Part shown: positions 26,577-35,072 of the stretch, piece after piece
Numbering within the stretch: position 1 is the first letter of the stretch
How the letters are laid out: each line of letters starts with the position of its first letter
Assembly (NCBI RefSeq): GCF_014596915.1
Contig: NZ_JACVWU010000022.1
Location: forward strand, 62,001 to 126,000
DNA: 64,000 nucleotides
Source: Streptomyces sp. TRM68416
GTDB taxonomy: Bacteria > Actinomycetota > Actinomycetes > Streptomycetales > Streptomycetaceae
Direction: 5' to 3'
Translations under genes and position numbers: made by a program
The notes under the pieces: model-generated
Told to the model about the DNA's origin: nothing
The model's database searches: none
Seen by the model: only the letters and a program-made list of their open reading frames with translations

Positions 26577-27367
26577 GCGGACTTGAGATACGGCAACTGC
26601 GGGTGTCCTTCGACGGGTTCACCGCCGTCGACGGGGTCGACCTCGATGTGCACCCGGGCGACCTGCGGTTCCTCATCGGACCGAACGGCGCGGGCAAGAC
26701 GACCCTCGTCGACGCCGTCACCGGACTGGTGCGGGCGCAGGGCTCGGTGCGCTTCGGCGGCACCGAGCTGCTGGGGCGCAGCGTGCACCGGATCGCCCGG
26801 TCCGGGATCGGCCGCACGTTCCAGACGGCTACCGTCTTCGAGGAGTTGACGGTCCTTCAGAACCTGGACATCGCGGCGGGCGCGGGCCGGAGCATGTGGA
26901 CGATGCTGCGGCGCCGCAAGGACGTGCCGGAGTCCGTGGCGAAGGCGATGGAGACGATCGGCCTGACCGAACTCGCCGACTCCCCCGCCGGGACGCTCGC
27001 GCACGGCCAGAAGCAGTGGCTGGAGATCGGCATGCTGCTCGTGCAGGACGTACGGCTGCTGCTCCTGGACGAGCCGGTCGCCGGGATGAGCCACGACGAA
27101 CGGCAGGCCACCGGCGAGCTGTTGGAGCGGATCAGCGAGGAGCGGACGGTCGTCGTGATCGAGCACGACATGGACTTCATGCGCTCCTTCGCCCGCAGCG
27201 TCAGCGTGCTGCACGCGGGCCGGGTGCTCAGCGAGGGCTCGGTCGCCGACGTACAGGCGGATCCGAAGGTCCAGGAGGTCTACCTGGGGCACGCGCCCGC
27301 CGACCCCGAGCACGCGCCTGCCCATACGGCGCCCACCCCCGCCGACGTGGCTGTGCAGGAGGCGTAA
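26573..27367 (+). CDS. urtD: urea ABC transporter ATP-binding protein UrtD
   Basis: A 264-residue LivG-type ATPase with Walker A GPNGAGKTT, Q-loop GRTFQTATVFEELTV, signature LAHGQKQWLEIG, Walker B LLLLDEPVAGMS and switch VVIEHDMDFMR. LAHGQKQWLEIGML is characteristic of UrtD. It is translationally coupled to urtC (ATGA) and to urtE (TAATG). Confidence 0.93.
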   Translation: MSGLEIRQLRVSFDGFTAVDGVDLDVHPGDLRFLIGPNGAGKTTLVDAVTGLVRAQGSVRFGGTELLGRSVHRIARSGIGRTFQTATVFEELTVLQNLDIAAGAGRSMWTMLRRRKDVPESVAKAMETIGLTELADSPAGTLAHGQKQWLEIGMLLVQDVRLLLLDEPVAGMSHDERQATGELLERISEERTVVVIEHDMDFMRSFARSVSVLHAGRVLSEGSVADVQADPKVQEVYLGHAPADPEHAPAHTAPTPADVAVQEA

Positions 27368-28059
27368 TGCTGGAGATCGACGACATCCGGGTCGGCTACC
27401 ACCGCAGCACGGTCCTGCACGGGGTCTCCGTGGAGGTGCCCCGTGACGGTGTCGCCGCGGTGCTCGGGCACAACGGCGCCGGGAAGAGCACCCTGCTGCG
27501 CGCCGCCGTCGGGCTGCTCACGCCGACCGGCGGGTCCGTGCGGCTGGACGGCGAGGACATCACGCGCCGCAAGCCGCACGAGCGGGTGGCGCGCGGGATG
27601 GCGTACGTCCCGCAGGGACAGCAGTCGTTCCCGCACCTCACGACGGCGGAGAACCTCCAGCTGGTCGCGGACGGCCGCAGGCGCGGGAGAGCGGCCGTCG
27701 CCGAGGCCCTGGACCTGTTCCCGGCGCTGCGCGCCCTGTCCGGCCGCCGCGCCGGGCTGCTCTCCGGCGGTCAGCGCCAGCAGTTGGCCATCGCCCGCGC
27801 CCTGGTCACCGAGCCCCGGCTGCTGCTGCTCGACGAGCCGACCGAGGGCATCCAGCCGTCGGTGGTCGCCGAGATCGAGGAGACGATCCTTGCGCTGTCC
27901 GCCCGGGGCGGCCTTTCGGTGCTGCTGGTGGAGCAGCACGTCGGTTTCGCCATGCGGGCGGCACAGCGGTACTACGTCCTGGAGGCGGGCCGGGTGACGT
28001 CGTCCGGGGAGGGCGGGCAGGAGGCCGAGCGGTCGGTGCGGGAGGCGCTGAGCGTGTAG
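27367..28059 (+). CDS. urtE: urea ABC transporter ATP-binding protein UrtE
   Basis: A 230-residue LivF-type ATPase: Walker A GHNGAGKST, Q-loop YVPQGQQSFPHLTTAENL, signature LSGGQRQQLAIARAL, Walker B LLLLDEPTEGIQPS and VEQHVGFA. The EGIQPSVVAEIEE stretch is the usual UrtE mark. The start ATG shares its A with the urtD stop. The operon ends here and is followed after 13 bases by a very strong hairpin. Confidence 0.93.
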   Translation: MLEIDDIRVGYHRSTVLHGVSVEVPRDGVAAVLGHNGAGKSTLLRAAVGLLTPTGGSVRLDGEDITRRKPHERVARGMAYVPQGQQSFPHLTTAENLQLVADGRRRGRAAVAEALDLFPALRALSGRRAGLLSGGQRQQLAIARALVTEPRLLLLDEPTEGIQPSVVAEIEETILALSARGGLSVLLVEQHVGFAMRAAQRYYVLEAGRVTSSGEGGQEAERSVREALSV

Positions 28060-28072
28060 TCGAGGTCGCGGG

Positions 28073-28109
28073 CCGGTGATTCGGGCGGCGCCGCCGCCCG
28101 AATCACCGG
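28073..28109. terminator. bidirectional terminator, 17-bp perfect stem
   Basis: A 17-base arm starting CCGGTGATTCGGG (28073-28089) and its exact complement (28093-28109) enclose a 3-base loop. It follows the urt operon and also contains the stop codon of the convergent amidohydrolase (28103-28105). Such a long perfect stem would act for both transcripts. Confidence 0.8.
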
Positions 28110-29008
28110 TTGAACAGGTCGGCCGCGTTGTCGTGGCACACGGCCCGCAGCCACGGCCGCCCGAGGTCCAGCCGCTCCAGCGCCTGGAGCTGGTGCAGGT
28201 AGGGGTAGGGGATGTCGGGGAAGTCGGAGCCGAACAGGATGCGGTCGCCGAGATCGGCGAACCGGGGCAACGCCCGCCTGGGGAACGGCATGAAGGACTC
28301 GCCGAAGTCGGTGAACGCCATCGTGGTGTCCAGCCGCACTTGGTCGTACCGTTCGGCGAGGTCGAGGAACTCTTCGTACTCGGGCATGCCCATGTGGGCG
28401 ACGACCAGCCGCAGCTTCGGGTGGCGGACCAGTACGCGCGCGACGGGCTCGGGGCCGGTGTACTTGCCGGGCGCGGGCCCGGAGCCGCAGTGGATCACCA
28501 CGGGGACGCGGGCCTCGGCCAGCATCCCCCAGACCCGCTGGAGACGTTCGTCGGCCGGATCGTACGCCCCCACCTGCACATGGGACTTGAAGACCCGGGC
28601 GCCCGCTTCGAGCGCCTCGCGGACGTAGGTCTCGACGTCCGGATCGGGGTAGAACGTGGCGGTGTGCAGGCAGTCGGGAGTGCCGCGGGCGAACGCGGTT
28701 GCCCAGCCGTTCAGCCACTTGGCCATGCCGGGCTTGTGCGGGTAGACCATCGAGGTGAAGGCCCGCACGCCGAACTCCCGCAGCAGGGACGTGCGTTCCT
28801 CCTCCTGCCCGCGGTAGGCGATCGGCCACTGCCGAGCGCCGACGAGCGGCCCGCCGGTGTCGAAGTAGGCCCAGACCTTGCGCAGGACACGCTCGGGCAT
28901 GAAGTGGGTGTGGACGTCGATCAGACCGGGCAGACCGAGCCCGGTCCAGAACCGACGGATCTCCGTGGCCTCACCGTCGGCCTGTTCCGGTCGCGTCCGG
29001 TCGTCCAC
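28103..29008 (-). CDS. amidohydrolase family protein
   Basis: A 301-residue TIM-barrel hydrolase or decarboxylase of the amidohydrolase 2 type. The N-terminal metal motif is IDVHTHFMP, followed by VVIHCGSGPAP (third His), VVAHMGMPEYEEFL (fourth His) and ILFGSDFPDIPYP (metal Asp). In this branch the enzymes act on aromatic acids or cyclic amides, so hydrolysis or decarboxylation cannot be separated by eye. The start is GTG 29008. The stop lies inside the shared terminator hairpin. Its partnership with the urea transporter is convergent, not operonic. Confidence 0.85.
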   Translation of the reverse strand: MDDRTRPEQADGEATEIRRFWTGLGLPGLIDVHTHFMPERVLRKVWAYFDTGGPLVGARQWPIAYRGQEEERTSLLREFGVRAFTSMVYPHKPGMAKWLNGWATAFARGTPDCLHTATFYPDPDVETYVREALEAGARVFKSHVQVGAYDPADERLQRVWGMLAEARVPVVIHCGSGPAPGKYTGPEPVARVLVRHPKLRLVVAHMGMPEYEEFLDLAERYDQVRLDTTMAFTDFGESFMPFPRRALPRFADLGDRILFGSDFPDIPYPYLHQLQALERLDLGRPWLRAVCHDNAADLFNR

Positions 29009-29065
29009 GGGCCGCCTGCCTTCCCTGTCGCGTGCCTCGCCGCCAGGGAAGGCCAGGGCCTGGCG

Positions 29066-29254
29066 TCAGCGGTCCTCGCCGTGGACGACGACCACCAGGA
29101 AGGCGTCCGACGCCAGATCCATGACCACCCGGACGGGCATTCCTTCGGCGCGGCGCGCCGCCGCGTACTCCTCCGCAGGCCACGATCCACGCGGGGCACC
29201 CGCCGGAAACCGTTCCAACACCTGCGCGCCCATGGCGACTGTCACCTCCGACAT
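29066..29254 (-). CDS. small conserved hypothetical protein
   Basis: A 62-residue soluble protein beginning MSEVTVAMGAQVLERFPAG and ending in a hydrophobic strand (FLVVVVHGEDR). I recall similar small proteins in other Streptomyces but know no function. Coding bias is normal for the genus. An internal ATG at 29233 has GGAGG 11 bases upstream and could be the true start, giving 55 residues. It starts three bases after the MMPL stop on the same strand, so it is probably the third gene of the MarR-MMPL unit. Confidence 0.55.
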   Translation of the reverse strand: MSEVTVAMGAQVLERFPAGAPRGSWPAEEYAAARRAEGMPVRVVMDLASDAFLVVVVHGEDR

Positions 29255-29257
29255 CGG

Positions 29258-31435
29258 TTACGGGCAGTGGGTCTTCCTGTTCTCCCGGCTGCCCGTCCCG
29301 GGCCGATGCATGTCTGGCGCGGCGTCATTGCGGGCGGCGGGCCACCAGGCGACGGGACCGAGGTCGAGGGCCAGCGCGGGGACCAGCAGCGAGCGCACCA
29401 CGAGCGTGTCCAGCAGGACTCCGAAGGCCACGATGAAGGCGATCTGCACCAGGAAGGCCAGGGGGATCACGCCGAGCGCGGCGAAGGTCGCGGCGAGGAC
29501 GACGCCCGCGGAGGTGATGACCCCGCCGGTGGTGACGAGGCCGCGCAGGACGCCCTGGCGCACTCCGTACCGCAGGGACTCCTCGCGCACCCGGGACATC
29601 AGGAAGATGTTGTAGTCCACGCCGAGGGCCACCAGGAACACGAAGCCGTACAGGGGGACGGACGGATCGGTGCCGGTGAAGCCGAGGACGTGCTCGAAGA
29701 CCAGTGCCGAAACTCCCAGCGTGGCGAGGAAGTTCAGGGCCACGGTCGCCACCAGCAGGACCGGCATCAGCAAGGACCTCAGCAGCACGATCAGGACGGC
29801 GAGGATGAGCACGAGGACGACGGGGACGATGAGGGCGCGGTCCCGTTCGGCCGTGCGCAGGGTGTCGTACTGCTGGGCGGTGTACCCGCCGACGAGGGCG
29901 TCCGCGTCCGGCAGGGCGTGCAGGGCGGTGCGCAGCCGTGCCACGGTGTCCTTGGCCGCGTCGCTGTCGGCGGCGTCGGCGAGCGTGACGTCGATGCGGA
30001 CCCGGCCGTCGACGACCAGCGGCTCGCCCCCGGGGCGGCCCGACGCGGTCGTACCCGCCGCCGAGGACACACCGTCGGTGGCGCGGGCCGTGGCCAGGAC
30101 CCGCTGCAGGCTGTCCGCGTCGGCGACGACCACCGTGGGGTTGCCGGAGCCGCCGGGGAAGTGGGCGGCGAGGGTGCGCTGGGCGGCCACGGACGGGGCG
30201 TCGTTGACGAACGTCTCGTCGAGGGGGACGCCCTTGGAGGTGAACGTCAGGGCGAAGGCGGCGCACGCGAGCAGGCCGGCCAGCGCGCAGGCCCACACCT
30301 TGCGCGGGGCCCGGTCCACCGTCGCCGCCACTCGCTGCCACACTCCGGTGCCCCGGCCGGCGCCGTCGGCGGGGCGGGGCCTGGCCGGCCAGTACGCGGC
30401 GCGGCCGAGCAGGGCCAGTACGGCCGGCAGGAAGGTCAGCGAGGTCAGCACGGCACAGACGATGCCGATCGCGCCGACCGGTCCGAGCGCCCGGTTGTTG
30501 GTCAGGTCGCTCAGCAGCAGGGCGAGCAGGCCCAGGACGACGGTGGCCGCGCTGGCCACGACGGCGCCGAAGGACCGGCGTACGGCGGCCCGGGCGGCGG
30601 CGAAACGGTCCGCGGACCGGGCCAGTTCCTCGCGGTAGCGGGCGGTGAGCAGCAGGGCGTAGTCGGTGGCGGCGCCGATGACGAGGATGGAGAGGATTCC
30701 TTGGACCTGGCCGTCGACCCGTACGACGTCGTGGTCGGCGAGCGCGTAGACGACCGCGCAGGCCAGCGCGAGGGCGAGGACCGCGCCGATGATGATCAGC
30801 AGCGGCAGCAGCACACTGCGGTAGACGAGCAGCAGGATCACCAGGACGGTCACCAGGGCGACCGCGAGGAGCAGTCCGTCGATGCCGGCGAAGGCGTCGG
30901 ACAGGTCGGCCTGGCCGGCGGCGGGCCCGGCCAGGTGGACGGTGGTGGCGGGGACGCGTTCGGCGGCCGTGCGGACGGCGTCGAGGACCTCCGGGAGCCG
31001 GTCGCCGAGGTCGGGCCGGAGCGGGACCACGCCCTGCAGCGCGGCGCCGTCCTCGGAGAGCAGGGCGGGTGACACCTGCCCGGCCACTCCGTCCGTGCCC
31101 TTGAGGGAGGCGAGGGCCCGGTCGGCCGCCGGTCGCCGGTCTGCCGTGCTTTCTCCTTCCCGGGTCTCGTCGGTCCAGACGACGATCACCGGCAGGGTCT
31201 CCTGCTGCCGGAAGGCGCGTTGCGCGTCGATGACGGCGGTGGATTCGGCGCTGCGCGGAAGGAAGGCTGCCTGGTCGTTCGTGGCGACCTCGCCGAGTCT
31301 GCCGGCGAAGGGGCCGAGGGCGCCCCCGACGACGAGCCAGGCGAGCAGCAGCAGGACGGGGGCGACGAGCCTTCGGGCGCGGCGCGGGGTGGTGAACATG
31401 GTGTGGACGGCTCCGGCCTGGGAGTTCACGGGCAT
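29258..31435 (-). CDS. MMPL family (RND-type) exporter
   Basis: A 725-residue membrane protein with two halves, each having one membrane span, a large external loop and five further spans. The proton-relay region is GAATDYALLLTARYREEL in the first half and ALGVDYNIFLMSRVREESLR in the second, the standard MMPL pair. Substrates of such exporters in Streptomyces include lipids and secondary metabolites; none can be specified here. The ATG at 31435 has GAGAGA just upstream. A palindrome 22 bases upstream and the MarR gene directly ahead on the same strand suggest a self-regulating efflux unit. Confidence 0.9.
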   Translation of the reverse strand: MPVNSQAGAVHTMFTTPRRARRLVAPVLLLLAWLVVGGALGPFAGRLGEVATNDQAAFLPRSAESTAVIDAQRAFRQQETLPVIVVWTDETREGESTADRRPAADRALASLKGTDGVAGQVSPALLSEDGAALQGVVPLRPDLGDRLPEVLDAVRTAAERVPATTVHLAGPAAGQADLSDAFAGIDGLLLAVALVTVLVILLLVYRSVLLPLLIIIGAVLALALACAVVYALADHDVVRVDGQVQGILSILVIGAATDYALLLTARYREELARSADRFAAARAAVRRSFGAVVASAATVVLGLLALLLSDLTNNRALGPVGAIGIVCAVLTSLTFLPAVLALLGRAAYWPARPRPADGAGRGTGVWQRVAATVDRAPRKVWACALAGLLACAAFALTFTSKGVPLDETFVNDAPSVAAQRTLAAHFPGGSGNPTVVVADADSLQRVLATARATDGVSSAAGTTASGRPGGEPLVVDGRVRIDVTLADAADSDAAKDTVARLRTALHALPDADALVGGYTAQQYDTLRTAERDRALIVPVVLVLILAVLIVLLRSLLMPVLLVATVALNFLATLGVSALVFEHVLGFTGTDPSVPLYGFVFLVALGVDYNIFLMSRVREESLRYGVRQGVLRGLVTTGGVITSAGVVLAATFAALGVIPLAFLVQIAFIVAFGVLLDTLVVRSLLVPALALDLGPVAWWPAARNDAAPDMHRPGTGSRENRKTHCP

Positions 31436-31456
31436 TGTCTCTCAACCATAAACAAT

Positions 31457-31469
31457 CTCAATGATTGAG
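31457..31469. promoter_or_regulatory. MarR-type operator before MMPL exporter
   Basis: CTCAAT-G-ATTGAG is a perfect palindrome with a single central base, in a notably AT-rich promoter (31440-31480) within GC-rich surroundings. MarR dimers typically bind such short ATTG-containing palindromes. The adjacent MarR protein is the natural candidate. Confidence 0.6.
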
Positions 31470-31555
31470 TTATCAGGAGGGGTGGGGTTTCCCCTCGCCA
31501 CCGCCTCTTCTGCGGTGGGGCGGCCCACGGATGCACCGCGGGTGAACCGGGCGCG

Positions 31556-32062
31556 TCAGCCGTCGGTGGGCCGCAGCGCGGAGAGTTCGTCGTTCATCGC
31601 GGCCAGGAAGCGCAGCGCCACCGACAGTTCGTCGTCCGTGAACCGGGACCGCGCCGCCTCCGTCGCCCGGGCCAGCGGGCGGAAGTACGTCCGGGCGGCG
31701 GTCCTGGCGTCGGAGGCGTAGTACAGATGGACCACCCGGCGGTCGGCGCTCTCCCTTACGCGGCGGATGTGCCCGGCGCGTTCGAGCCGGTCGAGGCAGG
31801 CCGTCACCGCGCCCGAGGTGAGCCCCAGGTGCTCGCGCAGCCGCTTGGGGGTCATCGGCTCCTCGGTGTCCAGGATCGCCGCGAGGGCCTGGACGTCGGT
31901 GGCGTGCAGGCCCTGCTCCCCGGCGAAACCGTGGACGAGCCGGTTGATCTCGCCGTTCATCCGCCGCAGGTGCACGGCGAAGGACTGCAGGTCGCTCGCG
32001 GGCGGCGCCGCGCCGGCCTCTTCCCCGGCCGCGCGCCCCTGCCGGTCATCTGCTGTGGCCAC
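31556..32062 (-). CDS. MarR family transcriptional regulator
   Basis: A 168-residue winged-helix regulator. The recognition region is MTPKRLREHLGLTSGAVTA and the wing is ESADRRVVHLYYASDARTAA. A low-complexity N-terminal 25 residues precede the core. The gene lies 120 bases upstream of the MMPL exporter on the same strand, separated by the AT-rich palindromic promoter, so it likely represses the exporter from there; its own promoter lies upstream of 32062. The inducing ligand is unknown. Confidence 0.88.
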   Translation of the reverse strand: MATADDRQGRAAGEEAGAAPPASDLQSFAVHLRRMNGEINRLVHGFAGEQGLHATDVQALAAILDTEEPMTPKRLREHLGLTSGAVTACLDRLERAGHIRRVRESADRRVVHLYYASDARTAARTYFRPLARATEAARSRFTDDELSVALRFLAAMNDELSALRPTDG

Positions 32063-32157
32063 GTGATCAGCCTATAGAAGCCGCGGGTGCGTCCGACACG
32101 GCCACCGCCGTGGAAGTGATCAGGGGAGGCCATCGCCACATCGTGAACGGAGAACCG

Positions 32158-33699
32158 ATGGACAGGGACGACCACGGGCCGGGGCTGCACTGCCTAGTGA
32201 CCGGTGCGACCGGATACATCGGCGGCAGGCTCGTCCCGGAGCTGCTGGCGGCGGGCCACCGGGTGCGCTGTCTCGTCCGCTCGCCCGACCGGCTGCGCGA
32301 CCACCCGTGGGCCGGCCGGGCCGAGGTGGTGCGCGGGGACGTGACGGACGCCGCGTCGGTGGCCGGGGCGATGCGGGGCATCAACGTCGCGTACTACCTG
32401 GTGCACGCGCTGGGCACGGGCAGCGGCTTCGAGCGGACCGACCGGGAGGCGGCCCGGATCTTCGGGGAGCAGGCCCGGGCCGCGGGCGTCCGGCGCATCG
32501 TCTACCTCGGCGGGCTCACCCCCGCGCACGTACCCGACCGGCAGCTCTCGCCCCACCTGCGGTCACGGGCCGAAGTGGGCCGCATCCTGCTGGACTGCGG
32601 TGTGCCGGCCACCGTGCTGCGGGCCGCGGTCATCATCGGCTCGGGGTCGGCCTCGTTCGAGATGCTGCGCCACCTCACCGAACGCCTGCCGGTGATGGTC
32701 ACGCCGAGCTGGGTGCGCACCCGCATCCAGCCCGTGGCCGTGCGGGACGTCCTGCGCATCCTGGTCGGCAGCGCGCGGATGCCGCGCGATGTCAGCCGGG
32801 CGTTCGACATCGGCGGTCCCGACGTCCTGACCTACCGCGACATGATGACGCGGTACGCCGCGGTGGCTGGACTGCCGCCGCGGATCATCGTGCCCGTCCC
32901 GGTCCTCACCCCCGGTCTGTCCAGCCACTGGGTCGGCCTGGTGACCCCGGTGCCGGCGTCCATCGCCCGGCCGCTGACCGAGTCGCTGCGCCACGAGGTG
33001 GTCTGCCACGAGCACGACATCGCGCGGTACGTACCCGATCCGCCGGGCGGTCCGGTCGGCTTCGACGACGCGGTACGGCTGGCCCTGCAGCGCGTGCGGG
33101 ACGCGCAGGTGACGACCCGGTGGTCGAACGCCTCGGTGCCGGGCGCCCCCAGCGATCCGCTGCCCACCGACCCCGACTGGGCCGGCGGCAGCCTCTACAC
33201 CGACTGCCGGGAACTGACCGTGCCGGCCTCGCGGGCCGCCCTGTGGCGGGTGATCGAGGGCGTCGGCGGCGAGAACGGCTGGTACTCCTTCCCGCTCGCC
33301 TGGGCGGTACGCGGCCGACTGGACCGGCTGGTCGGCGGGGTCGGCCTGCGCCGCGGCCGACGGGACGCGGCACATCTGCGGGTCGGCGACTCGCTGGACT
33401 TCTGGCGGGTGGAGGAGATCGAACCGGGACGGCTGCTGCGGCTTCGGGCCGAGATGCGGCTGCCGGGGCTGGCCTGGCTGGAGATGTACGCCGAGACGGA
33501 CGGCGACAGCGGCGCCTCGGCCCCGACCCGTTACCGCCAGCGGGCCCTGTTCCATCCGCACGGCCTGCTGGGCCACGCCTACTGGTGGAGCGTCTCCCCC
33601 TTCCACGCGCTGGTGTTCGGGGGCATGGCCCGCAACATCGCCAGGACCGCGGCCGAGGAGCACTCCGGCCGTACCCCCTCCCAGGAGTCCACGTCATGA
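32158..33699 (+). CDS. SDR-type NAD(P)-binding protein with C-terminal DUF2867
   Basis: A 513-residue two-domain protein. Residues about 10-300 form an atypical short-chain dehydrogenase/NmrA-like Rossmann domain: LVTGATGYIGGRLVPELLAA, VRGDVTDAASVAGAMRGI and AYYLVHALG. Residues about 345-500 form DUF2867, a START-like domain, with GGENGWYSFPLAWAVRG and WLEMYAETDGD. The function is unknown, but the combination is often found next to photolyases in actinobacteria. ATG 32158 is preceded by GGAG; the frame opens at 32110. The stop overlaps the photolyase start (ATGA). Confidence 0.85.
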   Translation: MDRDDHGPGLHCLVTGATGYIGGRLVPELLAAGHRVRCLVRSPDRLRDHPWAGRAEVVRGDVTDAASVAGAMRGINVAYYLVHALGTGSGFERTDREAARIFGEQARAAGVRRIVYLGGLTPAHVPDRQLSPHLRSRAEVGRILLDCGVPATVLRAAVIIGSGSASFEMLRHLTERLPVMVTPSWVRTRIQPVAVRDVLRILVGSARMPRDVSRAFDIGGPDVLTYRDMMTRYAAVAGLPPRIIVPVPVLTPGLSSHWVGLVTPVPASIARPLTESLRHEVVCHEHDIARYVPDPPGGPVGFDDAVRLALQRVRDAQVTTRWSNASVPGAPSDPLPTDPDWAGGSLYTDCRELTVPASRAALWRVIEGVGGENGWYSFPLAWAVRGRLDRLVGGVGLRRGRRDAAHLRVGDSLDFWRVEEIEPGRLLRLRAEMRLPGLAWLEMYAETDGDSGASAPTRYRQRALFHPHGLLGHAYWWSVSPFHALVFGGMARNIARTAAEEHSGRTPSQESTS

Positions 33700-35072
33700 A
33701 CGTCTCGCTCGTCCTGTTCACCTCCGACCTGCGGCTGCACGACCATCCGCCGCTGCGGGCGGCCGGAGACGGCTCGCGGCAGGTGGTACCGCTGTTCGTG
33801 CGCGACCGGGCCGTGGACGCGGCCGGTTTCGCCGCGCCCAACCGGCTGGCGTTCCTCGCCGACTGCCTGCGGGACCTGGACGAGGGACTGCGCGCCCGGG
33901 GCGGCCGACTGGTCGTGCGCTACGGCGATGTCGTCGACGAGGTGTGCCGGGTGGCCGCCGAGGCGGGCGCCGACGAGGTGCACATGGCCGCCGACGTCAG
34001 CGTCCACGCCCACCGGCGCGAGGCGCGGCTGCGGCGGGCCCTGGAGGCGGAGGGGTGCCGACTGCACGTCCACGACACGGTGACGACGGCCGTCGCGCCC
34101 GGTGCGCTGACCCCGGCAGGCTCCGACCACTTCGCCGTCTTCACCCCGTACTTCCGCCGGTGGTCGCAGCAGCCGTTGCGCGACGCGCTGGCGGCGCCCC
34201 GTACGGTGCGCGTGCCCGACGGGATCGGTTCGGAGCGGCTGCCCTCCCGGGCGGGGATCGCCGGAGTGTCGGAGGGGCTGGCGGCGGGCGGCGAGACGGA
34301 GGGCCGCAAACGGCTGACGGCCTGGCTGCGCAGTGGCGTCGCCCACTACGAGGACCGCCACGACGACCTCGCGGGCGACGCCACCTCCCGGCTCTCCCCG
34401 CATCTGCACTTCGGCACCCTCTCCCCCGTCGAGCTGGTCCACCGGGCGCGCGCGGCGGGCGGTCCGGGCGCCGAGGCGTTCGTACGGCAGCTGGCCTGGC
34501 GCGACTTCCACCGGCAGGTGCTGGCGGTACGCCAGGACGCGGCCGTCTCCGACTACCGCACCCGGCACGACCGTTGGCGGTCGGGGCGCGCGGCCGAGGA
34601 GGACGTCGAGGCATGGCGGGAGGGCCGTACCGGCTATCCGGTGGTCGACGCGGGGATGCGCCAGCTGCGCCACGAGGGCTGGATGCACAACCGTGCCCGG
34701 CTGCTGACGGCGAGCTTCCTCACCAAGACGCTGTACGTGGACTGGCGGGTGGGCGCCCGGCACTTCCTCGACCTGCTGGTCGACGGCGATGTCGCCAACA
34801 ACCAGCTCAACTGGCAGTGGATGGCCGGGACGGGCACCGACAGCCGCCCCAACCGGGTGCTCAACCCGCTCACCCAGGCCCGGCGTTACGACCCCGAGGG
34901 TGAGTACGTACGGCGCTGGGTGCCCGAGCTCGCGGAGGTGGACGGGCCCGCGGTGCACGAGCCGTGGAAGCTGCCCGGCCTGGACCGTGCCGCCGTCGAC
35001 TACCCGGACCCGATCGTCGAACTGTCCGACGGGCTCGCCCGGTTCAGGCGGGGCCGCGGGCTGGAGAGGTGA
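33696..35072 (+). CDS. phr: deoxyribodipyrimidine photolyase
   Basis: A 458-residue class I CPD photolyase that repairs UV pyrimidine dimers using reduced FAD and light. The N-terminal antenna domain starts VSLVLFTSDLRLHDHPPL. The FAD domain shows LSPHLHFGTLSPVEL, RQLAWRDFHRQVL, GRTGYPVVDAGMRQL, EGWMHNRARLLTASFL and the hallmark NNQLNWQWMAGTGTDSRPN. Length and motif order match active enzymes. It is translationally coupled to the SDR-DUF2867 gene and converges, with a 29-base overlap, on a B12-type MerR regulator. Confidence 0.95.
   Translation: MNVSLVLFTSDLRLHDHPPLRAAGDGSRQVVPLFVRDRAVDAAGFAAPNRLAFLADCLRDLDEGLRARGGRLVVRYGDVVDEVCRVAAEAGADEVHMAADVSVHAHRREARLRRALEAEGCRLHVHDTVTTAVAPGALTPAGSDHFAVFTPYFRRWSQQPLRDALAAPRTVRVPDGIGSERLPSRAGIAGVSEGLAAGGETEGRKRLTAWLRSGVAHYEDRHDDLAGDATSRLSPHLHFGTLSPVELVHRARAAGGPGAEAFVRQLAWRDFHRQVLAVRQDAAVSDYRTRHDRWRSGRAAEEDVEAWREGRTGYPVVDAGMRQLRHEGWMHNRARLLTASFLTKTLYVDWRVGARHFLDLLVDGDVANNQLNWQWMAGTGTDSRPNRVLNPLTQARRYDPEGEYVRRWVPELAEVDGPAVHEPWKLPGLDRAAVDYPDPIVELSDGLARFRRGRGLER

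Noticed and set aside
28076..31072. Open frame of 998 codons on the plus strand
   Set aside because: It lies antisense to the amidohydrolase and MMPL genes and is dominated by Gly, Gln, Arg and His from antisense reading of high-GC codons, with no domain likeness.
32307..33695. Upstream extension of the photolyase frame inside the SDR gene
   Set aside because: The extended frame lies in another phase of the SDR-DUF2867 gene, and the photolyase antenna domain begins precisely at the ATG at 33696 with its own AGGAG site.
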